From CAZBWP01 sp964630265 (GTDB taxonomy: Bacteria; Pseudomonadota; Alphaproteobacteria; Rhodospirillales; Defluviicoccaceae): a stretch of DNA of 18,400 nucleotides. Location: NCBI GenBank assembly GCA_964630265.1, contig CAZVRW010000066.1, forward strand, positions 1 to 18,400, written 5' to 3'. How positions within the stretch are numbered: position 1 is the stretch's first letter; every line of letters begins with the position of its first letter. The notes below the pieces were generated by a model. That model made no database searches and was not told the origin of the DNA. It was given only the letters and a program-made list of their open reading frames with translations. Shown here one piece after another: positions 1 through 6,448 of the stretch. The position numbers and the translations under genes are program-made.

Positions 1-53
1 TGACACGCATGGGAATCCCCAATGGGACTCAAGCGTCAGACTTGGACCACTAG
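1..53. repeat. Left copy of 53-bp terminal inverted repeat (probable IS end)
   Basis: Bases 1-53 are the exact reverse complement of 18348-18400; the match breaks at the next base inward (g at 54 against the complement of a at 18347). Read outward, the repeat begins C-TA-GTGGTCCAAG. A CTA boundary with unique DNA on the inner side fits the TA or YTAR target sites of the IS630 or IS5 families. Only about 50 bp of the element is inside the window, so no transposase can be seen and the family is an inference. The repeat is certain; its identity as an IS end is likely. Confidence 0.9.
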
Positions 54-106
54 GTGGGAATCGATCCGCTCGGTCAGCCGTGGGTCGCGGGCATGGCGGC
101 GGCGGG

Positions 107-1618
107 TCATCCGTCGCCACGCCGTACGCGCGTCATAGTAGATAAAAAATCCTCGACGGAGCCGGCCTGCAGGACCGCGACGGCGCAGCCTACTTCCGGA
201 TCGATGCGGCCACCGAGGGATGGGCACAGGCTCGTGTCGATCCGGGAGCTCGCAGCGGACCACTGACGACCCTGCGACGGGAAGGCACCGGGCAGGTCCG
301 ACTCACGACGCACGGGGTCATCGGTCACTGAAATCTCGGGCGCCTCGGCGCTGACGAGATTGACCTGCGGCACCACGCCAAGCGCTTGGATCGATCGCCC
401 CGAGGGCGCGTAGTATAGAGCCGTGGTCAGCTTGACTGCTCCTTCCTCAGGCAATCGGAGTAGGGTTTGCACGGAGCCCTTGCCGAATGAGGGCGTTCCC
501 ATCACCACCGCCCGGTCATGATCCTGTAAGGCGCTGGCGACGATTTCCGAGGCCGACGCCGATCCGCCGTCGATGAGCAGCACGATGGGCAGACCGCCGA
601 TCACATCGCCATGCGTGGCGCGGTGTTCCCGCAGGGATTGGCCGCCGCGACCGCGTACTTCCACGATGACCCCCTCGTCGAGGAAAAAGTCTGCAATCTG
701 GACCGCCTGACCAAATGCGCCGCCGGGATTGCGCCGCAGGTCGATGACCAAGCCGGTCATTCCGTTGCCAAGCTGCTGTCGGATCTGCGCGACCGCGTTC
801 TCCACTTCTTGCGCCGAATTTACGTTGAAGTTGACAATGCGAAGATAGCCGACAGTCCCGTAGGTGGCCCATCGGGCTGGGACAATGTTGATCACCGCCC
901 GCGTCAGCGTGACGTCGAAGGGCGGTCGCGACCCGCGCTTGATCTTTAGCATGATGCGGGATCCGGGCTCGCCGCGCATGGCATTGACCGCCTGCATCAG
1001 GGTCATCGACACTACCGGTTGGCCATCAATGTGTGTCACGAGATCGCCGGCCTTGATGCCAGCGAGATCAGCGGGCGTACCCTCGATCGGCGATATGATC
1101 CGAATCTCACCCTCTTCCCGCGCAACCCGAATGCCGAGTCCGCCGAAACGGCCGGTCAGCGAAATTTCGGTGTCCCGCAACTCGTCGGCGTTGAGGTAAG
1201 TGGAATGCGGGTCGAGCGACGAGGTCATCGCGTCGAGGGCGAGTTCCACCAGTTCCCCTGCAGGCACGGAGCCCGGAGCCGGATCTTTTTCCTCAATGCC
1301 GGCAATGGCCGCGTTAATCAAATCTTCGTCGGAAACGTCCTCCACGTATTCGGTACGGATCCGTTGAAATGCGTCACGAAAGTGCTTGCGCTGGCGCGTA
1401 TCCCCCGGCTGTGTGGCATAGTGGCTGAAGGCTTCGTCGAACCGCGCCAGGGCCAGCGCTTGTGAATGTGTCCGAGCGTACGGTGCAGCGCCGCCTTCAG
1501 ACGGTAGAGCGTAGGAGGGCGGCTCGCCACTGCATGCCGCAAACGCGAGCATTCCCGCCGAAAGACAAGCGAGGGCGATCGATTGCCGCCACTCGCCCCA
1601 CCGCCGAACATTACGCAC
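107..1618 (-). CDS. S41-family C-terminal processing peptidase, probable lipoprotein
   Basis: Carboxyl-terminal processing protease that would trim or degrade envelope proteins from the periplasmic side. I start it at GTG 1618 (503 aa) because GGGGAG lies 8 nt upstream and the protein then opens with a signal peptide (RRWGEWRQ, then a hydrophobic stretch) ending LAFAAC, a lipobox-like site with Cys29. The longer frame reaching 1810 has no comparable ribosome site. A Ctp N-terminal region is followed by a PDZ domain (about residues 151-236, with a GLGIRV motif) and the S41 core. GSASASEI supplies the nucleophile Ser355, and SFGKGSVQ supplies Lys380 and Gln384, with the same spacing as the Ser-Lys-Gln triad of CtpB and Prc. 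The last 90 or so residues are poorly conserved and contain two cysteines. It follows rpoH on the same strand after about 200 bp and may have its own promoter. Confidence 0.9.
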   Translation of the reverse strand: MRNVRRWGEWRQSIALACLSAGMLAFAACSGEPPSYALPSEGGAAPYARTHSQALALARFDEAFSHYATQPGDTRQRKHFRDAFQRIRTEYVEDVSDEDLINAAIAGIEEKDPAPGSVPAGELVELALDAMTSSLDPHSTYLNADELRDTEISLTGRFGGLGIRVAREEGEIRIISPIEGTPADLAGIKAGDLVTHIDGQPVVSMTLMQAVNAMRGEPGSRIMLKIKRGSRPPFDVTLTRAVINIVPARWATYGTVGYLRIVNFNVNSAQEVENAVAQIRQQLGNGMTGLVIDLRRNPGGAFGQAVQIADFFLDEGVIVEVRGRGGQSLREHRATHGDVIGGLPIVLLIDGGSASASEIVASALQDHDRAVVMGTPSFGKGSVQTLLRLPEEGAVKLTTALYYAPSGRSIQALGVVPQVNLVSAEAPEISVTDDPVRRESDLPGAFPSQGRQWSAASSRIDTSLCPSLGGRIDPEVGCAVAVLQAGSVEDFLSTMTRVRRGDG

Positions 1619-1732
1619 TCTACCTTCTCCCCAAACGTGATCGGAAAACGCCGAATTACGATCCCGCACTCGCCATGGCGGGCAAGGCAGACGAAACGGA
1701 GCGCGAAACGCGGCGGCGCACATTTCCACATG

Positions 1733-1761
1733 GATATAATCAGAGTAGCTGATCATGACCA
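1733..1761 (-). promoter_or_regulatory. Possible promoter for the S41 protease gene
   Basis: On the minus strand, TGGTCA (1756-1761) and TATATC (1733-1738) are separated by 17 bp, about 115 nt upstream of the protease GTG start. Each hexamer matches the sigma-70 consensus at 4 of 6 positions. This is a match by eye only. Confidence 0.25.
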
Positions 1762-1768
1762 GACATTC

Positions 1769-1808
1769 GGCCACTGGCGGCTGCCCAGAATGGCCGCCGC
1801 CGCTGGCC
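1769..1808 (-). terminator. Large GC-rich hairpin just downstream of rpoH
   Basis: GGCCA (1769-1773) pairs with TGGCC (1804-1808) and GGCGGC (1776-1781) with GCCGCC (1796-1801), separated by a 2x2 internal mismatch, with a 14-nt loop. It lies 12-51 nt past the rpoH stop. No T-run follows, so it may be a weak terminator or a 3'-end stabiliser rather than a classical intrinsic terminator. Confidence 0.4.
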
Positions 1809-1819
1809 ACAGTGCGACT

Positions 1820-2749
1820 TCATGCCTCGCCGTCGTCCAGGATCCCCTGAGTCGCCGCAATCTCGTGAACCCGCCGCCGCAGCTTCTGCAAGGCTCGCGT
1901 CTCAATCTGGCGTATGCGCTCCCGGCTCACTCCGTAACGCGCTCCGAGGGTAGAAAGTTTACACGGCTCGTCACTGAGTTGACGGGCGACGACGATCTGT
2001 CTTTCGCGATCGTCGAGGGTCTTCAGGGCATGCATCATCAGCGCGCGGCGCTTTTTTGTTTGATCCTCGGCAATGTACGCAGCCTCTGGGTCCGCTGCCT
2101 CATCGACCAAGAAGTCTTGCCATTCGTCGCACCCGTCATTGTCGTAACCGGCGGCCACGTTGATCGACAGATCCCGGCCATCCATCCAGTCCCGAACCTC
2201 GGCGACCTCTGCCGGAGGCACCGCAAGATCTCTGGCTAGGTGTTCTACGGCCTCATCCGACAGCCGTTCGCGCTCTGTACTCGCAAGCCTTGCCTTGACC
2301 CGGCGAAGCGCGAAAAAGATCCGCTTCTGACGATCTGAGCTTACGACCCGGACCATGGACGATGTAGTAAGGGCGAAATCGCTGATCGCCGCCCGAATCC
2401 ACCACATGGCGTAGGTAGAAAGTCGAAAGCCGCGTTCCGGGTCGAAGCGACCGATGGCATGCATCAAGCCGACGTTGCCTTCGGCGATCAGATCTTCCAT
2501 GGGAACGCCAGATGCGCGATAGCGGGCGGCGATTTTGTTCACGAGACACTGATAGCTCGTCACAAGACGATGCAGCGCCTTGGCATCGCCACGGTCGCGC
2601 CAACCGACGATCAGATCCACCTCGGTTTGCGCGTCGAGCAGGGCGGGGTGGCGCTGGCCGAGGGGTGTTTGACTCGAACGGCCGGTCGAGGGGCGGCGCT
2701 GCTGGAGCGATCGGGTGCACGTCCGCCCGTGCATCGAAAGGTCGGTCAT
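1820..2749 (-). CDS. rpoH: RNA polymerase sigma-32 factor (RpoH family)
   Basis: Alternative sigma factor of the heat-shock type. The 309-aa product from ATG 2749 is close to the usual 285-310 aa; this start has GGAGAGAGG just upstream, while an ORF extension to 2917 has no known domain. Region 2 is clear (DLIAEGNVGLMHAIGRFDP, then STYAMWWIRAAISDF). It is followed by the RpoH-specific box as RQKRIFFALR (consensus QRKLFFNLR), which separates RpoH from housekeeping RpoD. Region 4.2 ends GVSRERIRQIETRALQKLRR, a helix-turn-helix for -35 binding. The region 2.4/3 segment SSMVRVVSS differs from the SLVKMGTT usual in alphaproteobacterial RpoH1, so this may be a second, RpoH2-like paralogue with altered promoter preference. 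It precedes an envelope protease on the same strand, which suits a stress role but does not prove co-transcription. Confidence 0.88.
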   Translation of the reverse strand: MTDLSMHGRTCTRSLQQRRPSTGRSSQTPLGQRHPALLDAQTEVDLIVGWRDRGDAKALHRLVTSYQCLVNKIAARYRASGVPMEDLIAEGNVGLMHAIGRFDPERGFRLSTYAMWWIRAAISDFALTTSSMVRVVSSDRQKRIFFALRRVKARLASTERERLSDEAVEHLARDLAVPPAEVAEVRDWMDGRDLSINVAAGYDNDGCDEWQDFLVDEAADPEAAYIAEDQTKKRRALMMHALKTLDDRERQIVVARQLSDEPCKLSTLGARYGVSRERIRQIETRALQKLRRRVHEIAATQGILDDGEA

Positions 2750-2888
2750 CGTTCCTCTCTCCGTCATTGGGGCGACCGTTTTTTTTCGCGGCCTGTGGAT
2801 TTCTCGAGGGAGCGGTCCAAACGTGTGGCGCTTTTGCGCGGTCCGGCCCGGACGACCGCGGCAGATTATCCGCTCGCCGTCGAGGAAC
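2750..2888 (-). promoter_or_regulatory. Structured 5' leader of rpoH, possible RNA thermometer
   Basis: The region between the candidate promoter and the rpoH start is GC-rich and can fold. It has a GCGC-AAAA-GCGC hairpin (2828-2839) and a helix in which minus-strand CUCCCUC (2812 to 2806) pairs with GAGAGAG of the ribosome site (2761 to 2755) with a single C-A mismatch. Imperfect masking of a Shine-Dalgarno sequence is how many RNA thermometers work, and rpoH translation is heat-controlled in E. coli. The pairing is visible; the function is inference, and seven-base complementarity can arise by chance in GC-rich DNA. Confidence 0.3.
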
Positions 2889-2917
2889 ATAATACGAACA
2901 TACAGTAAACGATGCAA
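2889..2917 (-). promoter_or_regulatory. Candidate sigma-70 promoter for rpoH
   Basis: On the minus strand, TTGCAT (2912-2917) and TATTAT (2889-2894) lie exactly 17 bp apart, within an AT-rich stretch (about 2885-3010) that stands out from the GC-rich surroundings. A second -10-like TATAAT lies at 2933-2938 but has only a weak -35. Transcription would begin near 2882 and give a leader of about 130 nt. No RpoH-type (CTTGAA / CCCCAT) promoter was found here. Confidence 0.45.
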
Positions 2918-3102
2918 GCATAATGCGTGCGTATTATAAGAATTTCAGCTTTTACGACGTATCATCCACGCAGACACGCCCATTGGACGCAATTTTCCTA
3001 AATTTTCGACTAAATTGAGGCGAAGGTTGCAGATAATCTGCCGTGCAGGCACTTTGGTTGACAGTGGAGAGCCCAAAACGCATCGGAAGGTTTAGAAGCA
3101 TC

Positions 3103-3131
3103 TTGCTCAACTTTTGGCGATGCCGTATCCT
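3103..3131 (+). promoter_or_regulatory. Weak candidate promoter upstream of the MarR gene
   Basis: TTGCTC (3103-3108) and TATCCT (3126-3131) are separated by 17 bp on the plus strand. It would give a leader of about 330 nt before the MarR TTG start, or about 35 nt before the ATG at 3173. Match by eye only. Confidence 0.28.
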
Positions 3132-3172
3132 TTCCGATATACCCCTTATGGGTTATATGTGGCTTCACGTGT

Positions 3173-3397
3173 ATGAAACGCGTCGACCACTTTGCCGCGC
3201 GCGAGGAGCCGTCGAGGAAGCAGAAGTCAGTGGCTGGATGAGGGACGCAAAACATCACCAAGCCGTCGACCACCTTCAGCGAGAGTGACGCCGAGGCTGC
3301 GGGCGGATCCCCGTACCGGTCCAACCGTGTCGGGGGCACCGACCACGCCAAGAGCAACGACTTGCGTCCCGCCGCAGCGGCAGGACGCAACGATTGA
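3173..3397 (+). pseudogene. Possible small hydrophilic ORF interrupted by TGA
   Basis: From ATG 3173 a frame of 22 codons meets TGA at 3239-3241 and then continues open in the same frame for 51 more codons to TGA 3395-3397. About 58 of 73 third positions are G or C, a bias typical of coding DNA here, and the translation is hydrophilic and balanced in composition (it includes SPYRSNRVGG). Against it: no ribosome site before 3173, no start codon after the internal stop, and no family recognised. The antisense frame shares the same wobble positions, so the GC3 bias is not strand-specific. It could be a decayed small gene, a sequencing error, or chance. Confidence 0.25.
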
Positions 3398-3471
3398 TCG
3401 ATCGGAGGGGCCGATCCGCATCCGACAAGGGCTTCGTCGGACGACAACCGAGACTAGGCAAGGAGAGTGTC

Positions 3472-4002
3472 TTGACCGATTTGGACCTGATTGAGCAGAC
3501 TGCGGATGTCGCCCCGGATGCTTCGGAGCAACCGGATTCCGCATCGGTGCGGCGCGATTATCTTGATCTGACCCGCGCCATCGAACGTCTGCATCGGCGC
3601 TTCCTCGACGTGCTTCGCGCCGAACTCACCCGCCTCGGACTCCGCGAATTGAATGGCGTCCAGGCCCTCCTTCTCAGCAACATCGGCGACGAGGAGATCA
3701 CGATCCGCGACCTCATCGAGCGCGGCTACTATCAAGGCTCGAACGTTTCCTACAACATCAAGAAACTGACGGAGATGGGCTTCCTCGTGCAACGGCGCGC
3801 TGACCACGATCGGCGGTCGGTGACCATCGTTCTGACCGACAAGGCGCGCTCCGTCGTGGAGCACATTCGGAGCCTCGAGGAGCGGATCGCCGGAAGTCTG
3901 GCCGAGCACGATCTAGACAGTTCCGAAATCAATAACCTCTGCCGCGCGCTCAGGCGTCTCGAAGGTGTCTGGACCGAAGTCATCCACTACGGCCGTACCT
4001 AA
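3472..4002 (+). CDS. MarR-family transcriptional regulator, LdtR-like
   Basis: Winged helix-turn-helix regulator of 176 aa. I start it at TTG 3472 because AGGAGA (3461-3466) lies 5 nt upstream; an in-frame ATG at 3394 has no such site and adds a non-conserved tail. The stretches LTRAIERLHRRFLDVLRAEL and ELNGVQALLLSNIGDEEIT, then GYYQGSNVSYNIKKL (recognition helix) and DRRSVTIVLTDKA (wing), match as I recall them the LdtR subfamily of alphaproteobacteria. Members regulate an L,D-transpeptidase and cell-wall or osmotic tolerance in Liberibacter and Sinorhizobium. No transpeptidase gene is in this window, so the target is unknown. The stop codon overlaps that of the converging phosphatase gene (3999-4001). 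Confidence 0.85.
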   Translation: MTDLDLIEQTADVAPDASEQPDSASVRRDYLDLTRAIERLHRRFLDVLRAELTRLGLRELNGVQALLLSNIGDEEITIRDLIERGYYQGSNVSYNIKKLTEMGFLVQRRADHDRRSVTIVLTDKARSVVEHIRSLEERIAGSLAEHDLDSSEINNLCRALRRLEGVWTEVIHYGRT

Positions 4003-4667
4003 TCGGCGGCGCCGAACAGCGGCAGCGCAAGTGCGTCGGCGATTGAGCGCCCGTGCTTCCAGAGAAAACCGTCGCCCGGACGCGAGCCAGCTTTCTCGGC
4101 TGCAGCCGTTTTTAAAGCGCCGGCGCCATTCACGAGAAGTCCCCCCGCCAGACCGGCGCGTCGTCCGGCTTCCAGGTCCCGATCGCGATCACCGACGATC
4201 CAGGAGGCTGAGAGATCGATCGGCAAGGCCGACGACGCAGCCAGCAGCATGCCCGGATTCGGCTTGCGTGCCGGCGGATCCGGATGCCGAAAGGGTGCCA
4301 TGGCTTCCGGATGCTGCGGACAGGCATAGACGGCATCCACCTTCGCCCCCGCACCCGCCAGCCGCTCAAGAATTATGTCCTGGATGGCGGCGAAGTCGGC
4401 CCAGTCGTAAAGGCCGCGGCCAATGCCCGACTGGTTGGTGACGATGACCACGAACACGGCGCACGCGTTGGCCTGGGCAATAACGGTTTTTGCCGCGCTC
4501 AGGAGACGCACGTCCTCGGGCCGGCGCAGATAGCCCACGTCCTCGACGATGACACCATCGCGATCGAGGAACAAGGCCGGCCGATTCTCAAATGAGGGCG
4601 GTGCCCGCAGAACTTGCGTCCACACTCCTGCGACAAAGCGGACCGTGTCGGGAAGGCGGCCCCTCAT
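3999..4667 (-). CDS. HAD-family phosphatase, GmhB/HisB-N-like (heptose bisphosphate phosphatase type)
   Basis: The 222-aa product has all HAD-IIIA motifs: LFLDRDG (nucleophile Asp35, acid-base Asp37), VTNQSG (about 76-81), RKPNPGM (Lys135) and GDRDRD (about 159-164). The layout matches D-glycero-D-manno-heptose-1,7-bisphosphate 7-phosphatase, which acts in ADP-heptose synthesis for LPS. GmhB normally binds structural zinc through CxH and CxC; here the first part reads CPQHP and the CxC before RKP reads PPA, so three of the four ligands are missing. ATG 4667 overlaps the transporter stop as ATGA, which implies translational coupling. The open frame runs on to 5078, but that part is a shadow of the transporter gene. 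No other heptose gene is nearby, so the substrate is uncertain. Confidence 0.8.
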   Translation of the reverse strand: MRGRLPDTVRFVAGVWTQVLRAPPSFENRPALFLDRDGVIVEDVGYLRRPEDVRLLSAAKTVIAQANACAVFVVIVTNQSGIGRGLYDWADFAAIQDIILERLAGAGAKVDAVYACPQHPEAMAPFRHPDPPARKPNPGMLLAASSALPIDLSASWIVGDRDRDLEAGRRAGLAGGLLVNGAGALKTAAAEKAGSRPGDGFLWKHGRSIADALALPLFGAAD

Positions 4668-4996
4668 TCCGGTCCGCCCGCGCGCTCGACGAGGTGCAAA
4701 CCGACGACACCGGCGATGACCATCGCGATGCAGACCAGTTTGGCAATGTTTGCCGGCTCGCGCAGCCAAACGACGCCGACGAGCGCGATGACGGCCGTGC
4801 CCACGCCGGACCAGACCGCATAGGCAACGCTGATCGGCAACACCTTTACCGCCATGGCCAGAAACGTGAAGCTGACAGCGTAGGCTGGAAAGATCACCAG
4901 CGAGGGGACGAGGCGCGAAAAACCGTCCGACAGCTTCAAGCAAACCGTGCCCGCGATCTCGAAAAGTATTGCGATACTGAGAAAAACCCACTCCAT
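4664..4996 (-). CDS. Small multidrug resistance (SMR) transporter, EmrE-like
   Basis: Proton-coupled exporter of the drug/metabolite superfamily with four membrane helices in 110 aa, the length of EmrE. The essential membrane glutamate is at residue 13 (SIAILFEIAGT), KLSDGF matches the loop after helix 1, and YAVWSGVGT holds the tyrosine and tryptophan of the substrate pocket. These features favour the EmrE/Qac branch over guanidinium exporters, although the substrate cannot be read from sequence. ATG 4996 is chosen because GGGA lies about 7 nt upstream; a GTG two codons earlier is possible. The stop codon overlaps the start of the HAD phosphatase, so the two form a small operon, an unusual pairing. 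It is divergent from the ABC transporter operon. Confidence 0.9.
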   Translation of the reverse strand: MEWVFLSIAILFEIAGTVCLKLSDGFSRLVPSLVIFPAYAVSFTFLAMAVKVLPISVAYAVWSGVGTAVIALVGVVWLREPANIAKLVCIAMVIAGVVGLHLVERAGGPE

Positions 4997-5022
4997 ACCC
5001 ACATCCCACTGTATCTCGGTAT

Positions 5023-5051
5023 CGCATATCCGTTAGACCGCGCGATGTCGA
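5023..5051 (-). promoter_or_regulatory. Candidate promoter for the SMR-phosphatase pair
   Basis: On the minus strand, TCGACA (5046-5051, 5 of 6 consensus matches) and TATGCG (5023-5028, 3 of 6) are 17 bp apart, about 27 nt upstream of the SMR start. It lies in the 161-bp region shared with the divergent ABC operon, where a weak plus-strand pair TTGCGT (5064-5069) and ATATCT (5087-5092) is also visible. Confidence 0.25.
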
Positions 5052-5157
5052 GACGCGGCGGTGTTGCGTCGGTTCCACCGCAGGCGATATCTAGACGCGA
5101 GCGGGGCACGCAACGATGCGCACGCGCAAGCGGACGGTCAACGGGGAGGCACGGTCG

Positions 5158-6393
5158 ATGAAGGATTTCTGGCTCCGGAAGAGTCTCTGGCTGCGGCGGG
5201 GGCTCGTCGCCCTCGGTCTCGCCGTTGTGACGGTCTCATGGTGCGTCTCCGGTGCGCGCGCTGCCGAGCCGATCCGTATTGGCGAGCTCAATAGTTACAC
5301 GCGGTTCCCGGCCTTCACCTTTCCCTATCGCGATGGCTGGCGGTTGGCGCTTGACGAGATCAACGCTGTCGGCGGTGTGCTCGGCCGCCCCCTGGAGGTG
5401 ATCTCCAAAGATGATGGCGGCCGTCCCGGCGACGCAGTAACCGTCGCCGACGAACTGGTGACCCGCGAGAACGTGGTGGTTCTGGTCGGCACGTTGCTTT
5501 CCAACGTTGGCCTCGCCGTTGCCGACTACGCCAACCAGCGCCAGTTGCCGTTCATTGCCGCCGAACCGCTGACCGATGCCATCGTCTGGGAGGCCGGTAA
5601 CCCATATACCTTCCGGCTGCGACCCGGAACTTGGGTGCAGGCGGCAATGCTGGCCGAGGAAGCCGCCAAGCTGCCCGCCACCCGCTGGGTAACCGTTGCA
5701 CCCAACTATGAATACGGAAAATCGGCCGTCGGCGCATTCCGCACTCTGCTTTCTGCACGTCGTCCCGACGTTGAGTGGGTTGGCGAACAATGGCCCGCGC
5801 TAGGTAAGATCGACGCCGGGGCAACGGTGCGGGCGCTCGCCCGCGCCAAACCGGACGCCGTGTTCAACGTCACCTTCGGCTCGGACCTGGCGCAATTCGT
5901 TCGGGAGGGGAGGCTGCGCGGGTTGTTCGACGACCGACCAGTTGTCAGTATGTTGTCAGGCGAGCCGGACTGGATAGACCCACTTGGCGCCGAGGCGCCA
6001 GAAGGCTGGATCGTTACCGGCTATCCGTGGTACGCAATCGAGACTCCGGAGCACACGGCCTTCCGTGAAGCGTATCAGCAGCGGTTCAACGATTACCCAA
6101 GGCTCGGATCCGTGGTCGGGTATGTTGCGCTGAAGACGATTGCGGCGGCGATCGCGAAGGCCGGCTCGACCGATGCAGAAGCTGTTACGGCGGCCTTGCG
6201 AGGCCTGGAATTGGAGACCCCACTCGGTCCGGTGACCTTCCGCGTCGCCGACCAACAGAGCACGATGGGGACGTTCGTTGGTCGGTTGACCGTGCAGGAC
6301 GGGATGCCGCGCATGGTCGACTGGCGTTTCGGCGACGGTGTCGACTATCTGCCGCCGCCAAACGAGGCGGCGGCGAAACGTCCGGCCAACTGA
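5158..6393 (+). CDS. ABC transporter substrate-binding protein, branched-chain amino acid (HAAT) type
   Basis: Periplasmic binding protein of 411 aa that delivers ligand to the permease encoded next. ATG 5158 has GGGGAGG 8 nt upstream; a longer frame from 5116 lacks a good site. The N-terminus is a classic signal peptide (KDFWLRKSLWLRR, hydrophobic core, ARA/A near residue 35), followed by EPIRIGELNSY, which begins a type I periplasmic fold (Peripla_BP_6, LivK/UrtA/AmiC-like). Motifs such as GWRLALDEINAVGGVLGRP and the segment KDDGGRPGDAVTVADELV are typical. HAAT binding proteins take amino acids, urea, short amides or aromatic acids, and the ligand cannot be told here. First gene of a five-domain operon; the permease starts 55 nt downstream. 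Confidence 0.92.
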   Translation: MKDFWLRKSLWLRRGLVALGLAVVTVSWCVSGARAAEPIRIGELNSYTRFPAFTFPYRDGWRLALDEINAVGGVLGRPLEVISKDDGGRPGDAVTVADELVTRENVVVLVGTLLSNVGLAVADYANQRQLPFIAAEPLTDAIVWEAGNPYTFRLRPGTWVQAAMLAEEAAKLPATRWVTVAPNYEYGKSAVGAFRTLLSARRPDVEWVGEQWPALGKIDAGATVRALARAKPDAVFNVTFGSDLAQFVREGRLRGLFDDRPVVSMLSGEPDWIDPLGAEAPEGWIVTGYPWYAIETPEHTAFREAYQQRFNDYPRLGSVVGYVALKTIAAAIAKAGSTDAEAVTAALRGLELETPLGPVTFRVADQQSTMGTFVGRLTVQDGMPRMVDWRFGDGVDYLPPPNEAAAKRPAN

Positions 6394-6448
6394 ACCGCAT
6401 CGGCAAAGCCGAATTGCAGGCGGCGATCCCGCCGGAACATCCGGATCG

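Larger units (their letters stand above)
2939..3471. other. Intergenic region between rpoH and the MarR gene
   Basis: Roughly 530 bp without a confident gene, in the gap between divergent rpoH and the MarR gene. The left part (2939-3010) is AT-rich. Candidate elements inside are a plus-strand promoter (3103-3131), a possible broken small ORF (3173-3397) and an imperfect palindrome before the MarR ribosome site (TCCGAC at 3421-3426, GTCGGA at 3436-3441). That palindrome could be an operator for the MarR protein, but it resembles no site I know. A minus-strand reading frame of 145 codons (3010-3447) has no recognisable domain and is not called. Confidence 0.6.

Noticed and set aside
3239..3241. 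Selenocysteine or stop-codon reassignment as an explanation for the in-frame TGA and TAG
   Set aside because: TGA ends several genes here at normal ATGA junctions, the two interrupted frames use different stop codons, and no SECIS-like hairpin was apparent after the TGA.
3010..3447. A 145-codon minus-strand open frame in the rpoH-MarR gap
   Set aside because: No recognised domain and no clear ribosome site; its wobble positions coincide with those of the plus-strand frame, so the base bias does not support it specifically.
4668..5078. N-terminal extension of the HAD phosphatase frame
   Set aside because: It overlaps the SMR transporter in another frame, and the extension has no protein-like features; the ATGA overlap at 4667 gives a better start.
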